64,000 bases of DNA from an uncultured Verrucomicrobiota bacterium (lineage in GTDB: Bacteria; Verrucomicrobiota; Verrucomicrobiia; Opitutales; Intestinicryptomonadaceae), in contig CASFDK010000017.1 of the NCBI GenBank assembly GCA_949293415.1, forward strand, positions 1 through 64,000, read 5' to 3'. The position numbers and the translations under genes are program-made. This document shows, piece after piece, positions 1 through 9,069 of the stretch; position 1 is the first letter of the stretch; each line of letters starts with the position of its first letter. The notes beneath the pieces were generated by a model. It was not told the DNA's origin, searched no databases, and worked only from the letters and a program-made list of their open reading frames with translations.

Positions 1-70
1 ACCCACTCTCGGACTCGTCCCTTTTGGGGGCGAGTGTGCATTGATTTTGCCATTGAAGGTAGGCGCGGAG

Positions 71-120
71 AAAAATAAGGGTGCGAATTGTAGTTAGCCT
101 ACATTCGCAGTCTTATTTTT
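71..120. terminator. Bidirectional intrinsic terminator
   Basis: A long imperfect stem is flanked by A/T runs (aaaaataag at 71-79 pairs with cttattttt at 112-120, with an inner stem around a TTAGC loop). It overlaps the stop codon of the minus-strand gene that ends at 113. Nothing else is visible in bases 1-70. Confidence 0.7.
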
Positions 121-1480
121 TGGAGCAACGACGCTTCAATGTAAAAGCAATCGCAATCGCCCCCAAAATAGCGGCGTAAGCAGAGGGTTCGGGGACGGCG
201 GTCAATGCGCCTTTTGCGCCGATTTTTGCTATGCCGAGAAATTCGCCCGCCTTGTCGTAGAGCGAAATCTTTGCGCCTATGCCCATTATCGCCGTGCTGT
301 TGTTGGCGAGGAAAATGGAATCTTCGCGGAAGTTGTAGATTTTCATTTCGCCCTTGCCCGCATCGTCGAAAGTTATGTAGCCGCCGTAGCCCTCGTTGGT
401 GATTGTAAGAACCGCGGAATCGTCCATATAAACATTCATAAGCGCACCGTTTACGAAAATTTTATCGAGCGATGTAGTCGCGTTGATGTAGAGGTTGTTC
501 TCGAAACGCGCCGCAGAACCCGAATTTATCGTAACGAGCGCGGCATTGCGGATTACCTTGTTGTTGGTGCCCCATTCGCATTTGAGCGCGTTGCCGTCGT
601 TTATGACAAGCGTCGCATTTTCAAGCAGAACGCGCGAGCCCTTGCTGTTGTATCTTGTTATGACCGAGCCGCCGTCGACGGTAAAAGTCGAGCCGCTACG
701 CAGGTACAATTTTCCGTCGGCTTCGAGCGTCGCGCCCGCCGAAATTTTGGATTTGCCGTAAATGTTCGTGCCTGCATCCGTTCTTGTCGTCTGGATGTAT
801 TTGCCCGTCAGGGTGAGGTTGTTGAGAGTTGCCGTACCCGCCGCCTGAGTGTACGTTCCCGAAACTTTCATCGCGGAATTGCCCGACATATTGATGGCGG
901 AATTTGCCGTCAGATTTCCCTCTACATCAAGGACGGAGTTGTTCGTGAAATTCATTTTGCCCGTCATCGAAACATTTGCAGTTCTTGAGACGTTCAAAGT
1001 GGACATCCCGCCGTTTACGGAGTTGAAGTTGTAGGCGGCAGCCGAAACGTTTGCGGTTATTGCGAGGAAATTCAGCGACTGGCTCTGAGCGTTAGTCGCG
1101 GTTATGTCGAAATTGCCCGCATTTTTTATCGCGATGTTTGCGGTTGACGACGCCGTATTCTTGAATGTCAGCGAGGAATAATTGGTCTGGTACGTACCCG
1201 CCAAGTCCCACGCGGTGAAGTCGGAAACGGAGTTTGCGTCGACCGTAAAGTTGCCGAAAGCCACGGAGTACGTACCCGTGTCCGCACCGCTTACACTGCG
1301 GACAAGAGTGCTGTCCATCACCTTGAAGTAGCCTTTTTTCAAGATGATGTCGGCGGTATTGTCGTTTATGTCAATAACCGTTCTGTTATTGTAGTCTTCG
1401 CCGCCGGCAAACTCGGTTGCCGCCGAAGCCGCCAACGCGGCGAGCACGGACATAGAGGATGCGATTATCGTCTTTTTCAT
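113..1480 (-). CDS. PEP-CTERM sorting domain surface protein
   Basis: Exported protein of 455 residues. The N-terminus is a signal peptide (MKKTIIASSMSVLAALAASA). The body is rich in Asn, Thr, Ser, Ala and Gly, with repeated short beta-strand patterns such as 'LTANSAINMSGNSAMKVSG', typical of a right-handed beta-helix or passenger-like fold. The C-terminus is a PEP-CTERM tail: AVPEP, about 17 hydrophobic residues, then KRR. Proteins with this tail are known to be processed by an exosortase and delivered to the cell surface or exopolysaccharide; no exosortase lies in this window. The start is supported by a GGAGAG ribosome binding site just upstream. It is divergent from the gene at 1683. Substrate or partner unknown. 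Confidence 0.85.
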   Translation of the reverse strand: MKKTIIASSMSVLAALAASAATEFAGGEDYNNRTVIDINDNTADIILKKGYFKVMDSTLVRSVSGADTGTYSVAFGNFTVDANSVSDFTAWDLAGTYQTNYSSLTFKNTASSTANIAIKNAGNFDITATNAQSQSLNFLAITANVSAAAYNFNSVNGGMSTLNVSRTANVSMTGKMNFTNNSVLDVEGNLTANSAINMSGNSAMKVSGTYTQAAGTATLNNLTLTGKYIQTTRTDAGTNIYGKSKISAGATLEADGKLYLRSGSTFTVDGGSVITRYNSKGSRVLLENATLVINDGNALKCEWGTNNKVIRNAALVTINSGSAARFENNLYINATTSLDKIFVNGALMNVYMDDSAVLTITNEGYGGYITFDDAGKGEMKIYNFREDSIFLANNSTAIMGIGAKISLYDKAGEFLGIAKIGAKGALTAVPEPSAYAAILGAIAIAFTLKRRCSKK

Positions 1481-1682
1481 AGTTTACTCTCCGTTGGTTT
1501 GTTTAAATCTGTCCGTATTCTTCGTCTACAAGAGCTTGTAGGCAAGAAAAATCGGGAACGGATTTTCATTTCCCGACGTTTTTTTTGCACAAATTTGACT
1601 TTTCGCCGAATGGGCGTTTCCGGATAAAGCGGCAATCCGTTTATTCTTGAAAATCCGCATTGTTTGGATTTTCATCGGGGAT

Positions 1683-2810
1683 ATGAAAGCACTTCGATTT
1701 ATCCTATTTACGGCGTTGTCGGTCGCCGCCCTGCCCCTTTTGCACGCGCGCATCGGCGAAACAAAACAGGACATACAGAACCGTATGCTGACAAAAAACG
1801 GCGGCGCGTACGTTTACCAGTCGAAGGAGGAACGTTTCCGCGAAACGCTGGAGCTGCCCTACAAGTATATGTTTTTGATGATGCCAAAAGGCTCGCAAAA
1901 CCACTTTTTCTTCAAGCGTCCCGACTCCGCGACAACCACAAACGCCGACGTTCAACAGCAGCACGATCTTTACGGATGGGAACTGCACATCTGCTTTTTC
2001 GGCGAAAACTCCGCGCTCGAATTCTACCGCCGCCACGGCAACCCGATAACCGTCGAAGAAGTTGCGGAACTATTCAACCTGCAAACCGCCGCGAAGGAAA
2101 ACGTAAGATGGCGCAGGAGCGAATTTTCAGACATTCTGAAAACCTGGAAAACATCGACGGCAAAAACGCCCGCCGCACCGACCGCCGACGCGGAAAAATA
2201 CAACGATGTATCCGAAATCCTGCCGCAAAGCGCGACGCGTTTTGTCTATGCGAAAGTGCCCGACGACATTCGCGAGTCGATAAACTTCGCCCAGTCGATT
2301 CCCTCGCAGATTCTCGAATACGAGCAGCGCATAACCTACGAAAAATACCGCCAGTACATCAATAGACAGTCGGCGATAAGCGCGGCGAAAACCGCACCGA
2401 CCGCGTCTAAAAACAAAAAGACGAAAGCCCCCGTTGCAAATGCGGGCGTGCGCAAGATATATCCGTTCGACGCGTCCACGAAAAAGTACGTCGAAAGCGA
2501 AGTTTTTTCGGGCGGAGAAATCACCCGCTACGCGCAGTTTCTGACCGACGTTTTCTACGGCGGCAAGCCCGAAACTTCGCCCACAAAAGACGTGCGCATA
2601 ACCGTGAACATTCCCGACCGCCCCGATACCGCGTTCGACTTCGACTTCGAGACAACCGACGGTTCCGTCCGCGCGAAAATCTACAAAAACGGCGTTCTCT
2701 TCGTAGACAAAAATTTCGACTCAAACCTGCGCAAATACCTTGAGGAACTCTACCGCGAGCAAAAGCAGACCAGAGCAGAAAACGCCAAACAGTCCACAGG
2801 CAAGTTTTAG
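1683..2810 (+). CDS. Secreted protein of unknown function
   Basis: Unrecognised protein of 375 residues. The chosen ATG gives a clean signal peptide (MKALRFILFTALSVAALPLL) ending before HARIGET; an in-frame TTG 36 bases upstream adds a charged stretch and was not used. Mature proteins beginning ARIGET are, from memory, a recurring pattern among small secreted verrucomicrobial proteins. The middle (around residues 155-175 and 225-255) is rich in Ala, Thr, Pro and Lys and looks disordered; the ends look folded. No enzyme motif was recognised. It converges on the helicase gene, with a hairpin between the two stop codons. Confidence 0.7.
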   Translation: MKALRFILFTALSVAALPLLHARIGETKQDIQNRMLTKNGGAYVYQSKEERFRETLELPYKYMFLMMPKGSQNHFFFKRPDSATTTNADVQQQHDLYGWELHICFFGENSALEFYRRHGNPITVEEVAELFNLQTAAKENVRWRRSEFSDILKTWKTSTAKTPAAPTADAEKYNDVSEILPQSATRFVYAKVPDDIRESINFAQSIPSQILEYEQRITYEKYRQYINRQSAISAAKTAPTASKNKKTKAPVANAGVRKIYPFDASTKKYVESEVFSGGEITRYAQFLTDVFYGGKPETSPTKDVRITVNIPDRPDTAFDFDFETTDGSVRAKIYKNGVLFVDKNFDSNLRKYLEELYREQKQTRAENAKQSTGKF

Positions 2811-2834
2811 GGGGGGGTAATGGAAACTGAATAG

Positions 2835-2876
2835 TGAATAATTGGGCGGCATAGCGCCCAATCTTTCATTATTCAT
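2835..2876. terminator. Hairpin between convergent genes
   Basis: ATTGGGCG and CGCCCAAT form a perfect inner stem with a six-base loop, and TGAATAAT/ATTATTCA extends it outward. It lies between the convergent stop codons at 2810 and 2876. Confidence 0.55.
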
Positions 2877-4960
2877 TACAGCACGTCGTACGTCGACGGC
2901 GAAATGTCCTCCAGAAAGCGGCTCGCCTTTCTGGTTTCGAAATTGCCGCCCGAAACGAACACGCGCGGATATGTAATTACAAGCAAGTCCATCGCGCGGG
3001 TGGAGGCAACATAGAAAAGCCTGCGCTCCTCGTCCACATCGCCGTCGTCGATACTGCGCTGGGTGGGGAAAAGCCCCTCCGCCGCGCCGATTACAAAGAC
3101 CACGGGAAACTCCAAGCCCTTCGCCTGATGGACCGTCATCAAACGCACGCGCCCCGAAGTTTCGCTGTCGCGCCCCTCGGCGTCGTCGATTTCCAGCGTT
3201 ACGCTCGCGAGAAAATCGTCGAAGTTGTCGAATTTCGACGCGTATTCGTAGAGCGCGTCGAAGTCTTCGGCGCGTTCCGACCAGTCTTCGTAAAGAGTCT
3301 TCATCGCGTCTTTGTACCAGCCGCCGCACGCATATTTTATCACCGACTTCGGCGACGAATCCATTTCCACCGAAGAACCTGCGGGAGTGGATTCCGCGGA
3401 CTTTTCGGACGGCTTGCCGAGCATATCGGCGAAGAAGTCCGTCTGTTCGGGGATTTTTTCGGAATCGGCGGCGGCGGTTTTCCTTTTTTGCGATGCGTTG
3501 ACAAGCCCGCCCAACTTTGCGATGTCGGCGGCAGCCGCTTCGAACAGCTGCTTGGCGGCGGACGGAACTTTTGCCAGCACCTTTTTGTCTCCCAACACGC
3601 TCCACGCGGGAACGTTTTTGAGTACCGAAATTTCGAAGATTTTGTCGAAGATTTTGAACGCCGTCTTGTCGCCGATTTTCGGCATAAAGCGGCAGAAGCG
3701 CAGGAACGAAACGCGGTCTTTCGGGTTCGACACGAACTTTATCTGCGCTATGACATCCTTGACGTGCGCCTGCTCGAAAAACTTCACGCCGCTTGTCATC
3801 ACGAACGGAATTTTCGCGTACTGAAGCTGCAGCTGCAAGTCCATCGCCTGAAAGTGCGAGCGGTACAAAACGGCGATGTCGTCGTAGCCGTAGCGACCCG
3901 CCGAGTCGATTTCGGCAATCATCTGCGCCACCTTGCGCCCCTGCGAGGCGCCGTCCATCGAACAAACCACTTTGGGCTTGCAAACGCCCTCCCTTGCGGG
4001 CACGAGCGTTTTCTTGTATTCGTCGTCGTCGAGCGGCATTTTATCGAGTATGCCGTTTGCGAATTTCAGAATCTGCGGAGAGCTTCTGTAGTTGCGCTCG
4101 ATTTTATAGATGTACGCCGCGGAATAGCGTTCGCGGAAACACAATATGTTGTCGATTTCCGCGCCGCGCCAAGAGTATATGCACTGCGCGTCGTCGCCGA
4201 CCGCGCTGATGTTGCCGCGCGAGGCGAGCAAATCGAGAATCTCCGACTGCAACTTGTTCGTGTCCTGATATTCGTCCACGAGAATGTTTTTGAACCTGTC
4301 CGAATACCGCCGCAGGATGTCGGGATTTTCCGAAAGCAGCTTCAGCCAAAGCTCGAGCAAATCGTCGAAATCGCAGCTGTTGGATGCGCGTTTTTCGGCG
4401 TCGTATGCGCGGGCTATTTCCTCTATCATTTCGGCGGGCGTTTCAATCCAGTTGAAGCGGTATGCCATCGCGCTTTTTATCGAAACGCGCGTATTGCGGG
4501 CGTAGCCGATGATTTCGCGCAAAAGTTTCGAACGCGGATTGTCCTTGTCGGCAAAGAACCGCGGATACGTTTCTTCGACCGCCTTTTTTACGAGCTTGTC
4601 GGAGTCCTCCGAATCTATGATTCCGAAGTTCGGCTCAAGCCCTATCGCCCCGCCCTCGATACGCAAGAACCTGTTGCCTATCGAGTGGAAAGTGCCGCCC
4701 CAAAACATCCGCGGTTCGCAGCCCGTCAGCGATTCGATTCGGCTCAGCATCTGGTTTGCCGCCTTGTTTGTGAAGGTCAGCAAAAGGATTTCGCGCGGGC
4801 TTATGCCGCATTCGGAAATCAGCCACGCCACCCGATACGTCAGCGTGCGAGTCTTGCCAGACCCCGCACCCGCGAGCACAAGGGCGGGTCTGTCGGGCGG
4901 CGAGACCACCGCCGCGTACTGGTCGGAATTGAGTTCCTTTTGAAAGTCTATTTTTTCCAC
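2876..4960 (-). CDS. UvrD/PcrA-type superfamily 1 DNA helicase
   Basis: ATP-dependent 3'-5' DNA helicase of 694 residues. Visible motifs in order: Walker A GAGSGKT (31-37), motif II DEYQDT (about 230), motif III GDDAQCIYSWRGA, motif IV NYRSS, motif V TVHQAKGLEFPVVF and motif VI RRLFYVASTRA. These define the UvrD/Rep/PcrA family, which works in repair and in removal of recombinase filaments. The 2B region carries an Ala/Glu/Lys/Ser-rich, probably disordered insert (about residues 470-540). The start codon is GTG and has no strong ribosome binding site. Which family member it replaces (UvrD, PcrA or Rep) cannot be told. The downstream hairpin at 2835 probably ends transcription. Confidence 0.93.
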   Translation of the reverse strand: MEKIDFQKELNSDQYAAVVSPPDRPALVLAGAGSGKTRTLTYRVAWLISECGISPREILLLTFTNKAANQMLSRIESLTGCEPRMFWGGTFHSIGNRFLRIEGGAIGLEPNFGIIDSEDSDKLVKKAVEETYPRFFADKDNPRSKLLREIIGYARNTRVSIKSAMAYRFNWIETPAEMIEEIARAYDAEKRASNSCDFDDLLELWLKLLSENPDILRRYSDRFKNILVDEYQDTNKLQSEILDLLASRGNISAVGDDAQCIYSWRGAEIDNILCFRERYSAAYIYKIERNYRSSPQILKFANGILDKMPLDDDEYKKTLVPAREGVCKPKVVCSMDGASQGRKVAQMIAEIDSAGRYGYDDIAVLYRSHFQAMDLQLQLQYAKIPFVMTSGVKFFEQAHVKDVIAQIKFVSNPKDRVSFLRFCRFMPKIGDKTAFKIFDKIFEISVLKNVPAWSVLGDKKVLAKVPSAAKQLFEAAAADIAKLGGLVNASQKRKTAAADSEKIPEQTDFFADMLGKPSEKSAESTPAGSSVEMDSSPKSVIKYACGGWYKDAMKTLYEDWSERAEDFDALYEYASKFDNFDDFLASVTLEIDDAEGRDSETSGRVRLMTVHQAKGLEFPVVFVIGAAEGLFPTQRSIDDGDVDEERRLFYVASTRAMDLLVITYPRVFVSGGNFETRKASRFLEDISPSTYDVL

Positions 4961-5029
4961 TTAACGATAATCCGCAAAGGGCGCGTTCGTGAAATATCCG
5001 AATGCGCCCGATTAAAGTATGCCGCGGTT

Positions 5030-5461
5030 CTACAGCGACGCCAAGTATTTGAGAGCCGCAAAATAGCCCTCGCGCCCCATTCCGCAAATTTGCGCCTCGC
5101 AGACGGGCGCGGTCAGCGAAGTCCTGCGGAATTCCTCGCGTTTGTGGACGTTCGAAATGTGCACTTCGACGAATTTGATTCCCGACCCCGCGATACAGTC
5201 GCGCAGTGCCACGCTCGTATGCGTGAACGCCCCCGGGTTGATTATGCCCAGTTTTACGCCCGAGTCCGCCAGTCGCGCGATTTCGTCGACGATTGCGCCC
5301 TCGTGGTTCGACTGGAATGCGGCGATTTCAACGCCCAATTTTGCGGCTTCCTCCCGCAGCGACCCGACCAGCATATCGAGCGTTTCGCTCCCGTAAATTT
5401 GTGGCTCGCGCTTGCCGAGTCTGTCCATATTAACGCCGTTGATTACCGCAATAGTCTTCAT
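5030..5461 (-). CDS. aroQ: Type II 3-dehydroquinate dehydratase
   Basis: Converts 3-dehydroquinate to 3-dehydroshikimate in the shikimate pathway, in the cytosol. At 143 residues it is the usual length for the small type II enzyme. Recognised blocks: N-terminal NGVNMDRLGKREPQIYG with the catalytic Tyr in IYG, QSNHEGAIVDEI, INPGAFTHTSVALRD, and EVHISNVHKREEFR carrying the catalytic His. It lies 69 bases upstream of the helicase gene on the same strand and may be co-transcribed with it. Its 5' side faces the repeat region at 5510-5700. Confidence 0.95.
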   Translation of the reverse strand: MKTIAVINGVNMDRLGKREPQIYGSETLDMLVGSLREEAAKLGVEIAAFQSNHEGAIVDEIARLADSGVKLGIINPGAFTHTSVALRDCIAGSGIKFVEVHISNVHKREEFRRTSLTAPVCEAQICGMGREGYFAALKYLASL

Positions 5462-5509
5462 ACCAAAACCCTACTCAATCCCCAAACCCCCCGTCAAGTT
5501 TTTTTATTT

Positions 5510-5590
5510 TTTTATATCTGTGGTTAAGCGCGGCAACTATAGTTGCCGCTTTTCCGCTTCCTCCGCATTACCTGCGGTAATCGCTTGTTT
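5510..5590 (+). repeat. Dispersed repeat, copy 1
   Basis: About 81 bases starting TTTATATCTGTGGTTA and ending ATCGCTTGTTT. It contains a perfect 20-base palindrome (GCGGCAACTATAGTTGCCGC, 5530-5549) and a second small hairpin (ATTACC-TGC-GGTAAT). A nearly identical copy follows at 5618-5700. Confidence 0.85.
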
Positions 5591-5617
5591 GCAACATCAT
5601 TGAGAGTTCACATAGAG

Positions 5618-5700
5618 TTTTTATATCTGTGGTTATGCGCGGCAACTATAGTTGCCGCTTTTCTACTTCCTCCGCATTACCTGCGGTAATCGCTTGTTTT
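5618..5700 (+). repeat. Dispersed repeat, copy 2
   Basis: Direct copy of the 5510-5590 element with only a few substitutions (TTATGCG for TTAAGCG, TTTTCTACTT for TTTTCCGCTT). The spacer between the copies is unrelated. A third, partial copy lies inverted at 10963-11007. Confidence 0.85.
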
Positions 5701-5727
5701 GGGATTGTCTTTTCTCGAAAAAACAAA

Positions 5728-5753
5728 AAAAGCTTCGCATCTGCGAAGCTTTT
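5728..5753. terminator. Intrinsic terminator of the PEP-CTERM gene
   Basis: Perfect 12-base stem AAAAGCTTCGCA / TGCGAAGCTTTT with a two-base loop, followed in the minus direction by a T-rich stretch. It lies 22 bases beyond the stop codon at 5776. Confidence 0.85.
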
Positions 5754-5775
5754 GGATAACGAAAAATTTAGCCTG

Positions 5776-7884
5776 CTATTTTCTTCTGCGGTATATTGCC
5801 AAACTCAATGTAATCGCCCCCAAAATCATAGCCCATTCCGCTGGTTCGGGGACGGGGACTATGTAGTTCAGATAGCCGTCCTGAATTATCCAGTTGCCGC
5901 CCGTCAGTTCTAAACCGTTTTTGTCGTAGGCTTTCAGCTTTACGTTGGCGCCTTCGACTGCGAACGTTTCCATCGCAACCATCGATTCGTCCAAGTTGGC
6001 AATCTTTACGACATTGTTCACGAAATCGGTGAATATGAGCGTACCGCCCGTTAGCTCCGTTCCGTTGCCCCAGAGCCTTTGGATGGTCAGCGAATTTGCG
6101 CCGTTGAGGTCGAATGTTATGTCGTTCCAAGAACCGGGAACGCCGTTGCACCAACCGTGGAACTTGAGCGCGCTAAACAGGTAGTCTTCGCCCGCAGCGA
6201 GAGCCACTACATTGCCGCTTGTGCGCAACGCCCAAAATTCGCCGCCGAACACATTGCCGCCGCCGAGCGTGATGCTCTTCGGTGCATCCGCTCCGTTGAG
6301 CTTATCGAAGATGATGTACTGCGTGTCGATTTTCGAAGTCTTGTCGGCAACCAAGTTCGCGCCCGCGACCAAACCGATGAAATTGCCGCTGAGCGTCTTC
6401 AGCGTGCCGCCGTTTTTAAGAGTTAGGTTGCCGCTGACAGCGGAATTTATCGCCTGCGCATTGCCTTCAATCGAGAGCGTGCCGCCGTCCACGGTAATCT
6501 TCGCCAAGCGCGTTGCTTTGTCGCTTCCCCACGCACCTACAAGATTGTTGACAACCTTGAGCGAACCGCCGTTTGCGATTGTGATGTCGCCAGCCAATCC
6601 GATGATTGCGTCCTTGGCGGTTGCGGCAGTTCCCGCGACAACCGAACCGTTGATTGTAAGGTTGCCGTAGTTGTGCATATATTCGGCGAACTCGTAGTTG
6701 CCGTTGAGGGTAACCGCGCTACCCTCCTTGAAGTTGGTCTTGTTAGCCTTGAATGTGAAACCGTCGGCGACGGTTGCGTTCGAGGTGTCCGTACCGTCCG
6801 TGCGGAGAACGTCAACGGAAACGTCGGATGCGAAGGTAAACGAACCAGTCCTCATTTCGATTGCACTAAGCTTGGATACGTCGGCATTCGCGCCGATAGC
6901 CAGCGTGCCCGACTGCATAGCGAGCGCTACTGCATTGCCGCTCGCGTCGGAATACCCGCCGTTGAGCGTGAACGAACCGCCGATCAAAACAGCCTTTCCC
7001 ATCCACGCGCCTGTTTCTTCGACGACCACATTCGCACCACTATAAATGTACATACCCGCCGAACCTTTTACGGTGCCCGCGATCGCCGCATCTACCGCGC
7101 CAAAGCCCATTGTCCTCCCCGTACCCGTATACGCAAGAGTTGCTCCGTTTTCGACCGTAAGCGCACTACGCCCATCCCCGTTATTGTCCGTGAAAGACGC
7201 ATGTCCGCCGACATTGACATTGCCGCCCGACTTGATGACGAGGTTTGAACCGAGTACCGAAAAATCGCCTGTGGCATTGAGCGTACCCGAGACGATTACC
7301 GCCGAATCTTCGGTTTCGCTTGAGGGAAGTTCCGATCTCAGCCTGCCTTTCATTTCAAGGGCTTTGACGTTGAATGTCACGTTGTTGCCGATGCCGAAAA
7401 TATTGCCGCGCTTGCCGTAGACAACATTATCCGTGTTTCCGAGAGATCTAGCGTCGTCGGAAGTCAGGTTTAAGGAAACCTTGTCGGCGGTGGAGGTCAG
7501 GCTGACAGCCGTGCCGTCCCTTGATTCCAGATAGTACGCCGCCGAACTGCGCTTGCCGTTTGCGTCCGGATTAGTGTTGAACCCAATCGGGTCGCCCCTC
7601 GACGTTGTGGCATTGGCATTCGCCGAGTCGAGGTAAACGTGGTAGTTTGCGTGCCCGCCCCTGCTGCCCGTGGAGTACATAAGCCCGCCGAACGTCGGCT
7701 GGTCTATATAGAGGTAGTAGTCTGTCCACCCCTCCATTTGCTCGTTGTTTCTGTTTGAGGTCAGTATATTGAATTCCGTCCCGAGCGAAAGCGGATTGTC
7801 CGCCGATGTCGCATTTGAAACGTCGAGCGAAAATGCGCTCGAGGCAAACGCCGATATCGACAGGGTAAAGAGTAATTTTTTCAT
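5776..7884 (-). CDS. Large PEP-CTERM beta-helix surface protein
   Basis: Exported protein of 702 residues. The start used (MKKLLFTLSISAFASSAFS) gives a standard signal peptide and sits behind an AAGGAG ribosome binding site; the frame stays open 37 codons further upstream, but that part is a second hydrophobic stretch without such a site. The body consists of many short beta-strand units rich in Gly, Asn, Ala, Thr and Val ('LTINGSVVAGTAATAKDAI'), as in autotransporter passengers and beta-helix adhesins. The tail is VPEPAEW, a hydrophobic helix, then YRRRK: a PEP-CTERM signal for exosortase processing. It probably sits at the cell surface. No C-terminal autotransporter barrel is present. Confidence 0.85.
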   Translation of the reverse strand: MKKLLFTLSISAFASSAFSLDVSNATSADNPLSLGTEFNILTSNRNNEQMEGWTDYYLYIDQPTFGGLMYSTGSRGGHANYHVYLDSANANATTSRGDPIGFNTNPDANGKRSSAAYYLESRDGTAVSLTSTADKVSLNLTSDDARSLGNTDNVVYGKRGNIFGIGNNVTFNVKALEMKGRLRSELPSSETEDSAVIVSGTLNATGDFSVLGSNLVIKSGGNVNVGGHASFTDNNGDGRSALTVENGATLAYTGTGRTMGFGAVDAAIAGTVKGSAGMYIYSGANVVVEETGAWMGKAVLIGGSFTLNGGYSDASGNAVALAMQSGTLAIGANADVSKLSAIEMRTGSFTFASDVSVDVLRTDGTDTSNATVADGFTFKANKTNFKEGSAVTLNGNYEFAEYMHNYGNLTINGSVVAGTAATAKDAIIGLAGDITIANGGSLKVVNNLVGAWGSDKATRLAKITVDGGTLSIEGNAQAINSAVSGNLTLKNGGTLKTLSGNFIGLVAGANLVADKTSKIDTQYIIFDKLNGADAPKSITLGGGNVFGGEFWALRTSGNVVALAAGEDYLFSALKFHGWCNGVPGSWNDITFDLNGANSLTIQRLWGNGTELTGGTLIFTDFVNNVVKIANLDESMVAMETFAVEGANVKLKAYDKNGLELTGGNWIIQDGYLNYIVPVPEPAEWAMILGAITLSLAIYRRRK

Positions 7885-8015
7885 AGTTTGCGTACTCCTT
7901 TGCGAGGTTAACTTGCTGATGTAAACAGTCGTAAAATAAAAAAACGACAAAAGCAAGAGTAAAAATGCGCTTTTTTGGTAAACTGTCAACCACAAGCGGC
8001 GGAACGGAATTGCGC

Positions 8016-8040
8016 AAAAAAAAACGCGGCTTTCGCCGCG
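8016..8040 (-). terminator. Intrinsic terminator of lpxR-like gene
   Basis: CGCGGC / GCCGCG stem (8025-8040) with a TTTC loop. A nine-base A run on the plus strand at 8016-8024 becomes the U tract of a minus-strand transcript. Confidence 0.8.
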
Positions 8041-8050
8041 CGGAAAAAAT

Positions 8051-9055
8051 TTAAAAATAACCTTTCAACGAAAGCGTCCAAAACATATGGACGGGATGTT
8101 TTTGCGTGTTGAATTCGGCGGAACGCAAAGTCCAATTCAGATCGGCTTGGAAAAATTTGTAGCGGGCTGAAATCCCCGCCAACGCCTCGCCGACGAGCCA
8201 CTTGGGAACAACCGAACTGCCCCCGCGGTACGTGTTGCCGTCGAGCGTGATGTCGTAGCCGACAAACCGCACCGCTCCCCCGCCGTAGGCGAACAGGTGC
8301 CAGTCGGGAGAAGCGTCGGTAGGCCGCCACTGCACGTCGTTGCCGTCGGACGAGTCTATGCGGTTGGGCATAAACAAGTACGGCATATTGAAACCGAAAC
8401 GCAAAAGCAGACGCGCCCGCGCCTGCGTCATCGCATTGCCCAGCTCGCCGCCGACACTTCCGAGAACGTCGGTCGAAAGCCCGTCCGCAATCTCCGCGCG
8501 GTAAAGCCTTTCGACGTGCTCGTAGGCGAGTATGATTGCGGGTTCGTTTTCAATCTGGTTGTGCCAACCTTCGGGCCAGTCCGCGTCTATAATGCTGTGG
8601 AAAAGTTTTTGCGCGTCTTCCGCAAGCGACATCGGTCCTACCACGCCCAAATTCACCGCGAACGAATCGAGTCTGTCACGCGAAGCCAAGTGCGAACCGA
8701 ACGATGCGTAGAGCCAGCCCGCATACGGGCGGTCGTCGGCGGGCGGATTGGGAATGTTGATGTCGCTCGAAACGCACATTTTCTGACCTATCGAAACGGT
8801 CTCGAACGCCTGCCTGCCGTCGGGCACAAAAAGCCCCAGCGCGGCGAACTGCAAACGGCTCGTGAGGAAGTCGTCGCCCTCCCGTGTGTACGAAAGTTTC
8901 AGTCCGTTGGTGTAGTAGCGGTCGGAAAAATAGATGTCGTTTTCAATCCGAAGCGAGAGACTCGCCTGCGGTTCGCGCGGCCGTTCGACAACCTGCGCCG
9001 CCGCGCCCGAACACAAAGTTAGCATAATAATTGACAGAACCGATATGCGTTTCAT
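8051..9055 (-). CDS. LpxR-type lipid A 3'-O-deacylase (DUF2219)
   Basis: Outer-membrane beta-barrel enzyme of 334 residues. Characterised LpxR removes the 3'-acyloxyacyl group of lipid A and alters its immune recognition. A signal peptide (MKRISVLSIIMLTLCSGAAA) is followed by the family hallmark ENDIYFSDRYYTNG, which contains the Asn-Asp pair of the active site and metal site, and by the block HSIIDADWPEGWHNQIENEP with the His, Trp and Asn-Glu-Pro pattern of the family. The last residue is Phe, as in many outer-membrane barrels. Its start lies only 14 bases from the divergent rsmD start. Fold and family are clear; activity on this organism's own lipid A is inferred. Confidence 0.87.
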   Translation of the reverse strand: MKRISVLSIIMLTLCSGAAAQVVERPREPQASLSLRIENDIYFSDRYYTNGLKLSYTREGDDFLTSRLQFAALGLFVPDGRQAFETVSIGQKMCVSSDINIPNPPADDRPYAGWLYASFGSHLASRDRLDSFAVNLGVVGPMSLAEDAQKLFHSIIDADWPEGWHNQIENEPAIILAYEHVERLYRAEIADGLSTDVLGSVGGELGNAMTQARARLLLRFGFNMPYLFMPNRIDSSDGNDVQWRPTDASPDWHLFAYGGGAVRFVGYDITLDGNTYRGGSSVVPKWLVGEALAGISARYKFFQADLNWTLRSAEFNTQKHPVHMFWTLSLKGYF

Positions 9056-9069
9056 ACTCTGCCGACACT

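Noticed and set aside
3128..5527. Long plus-strand frame across the helicase and aroQ genes
   Set aside because: Antisense to recognised genes, with a composition typical of an antisense shadow.
5510..5700. CRISPR array
   Set aside because: Only two long copies with internal palindromes and no regular short spacers; a dispersed repeat fits better.
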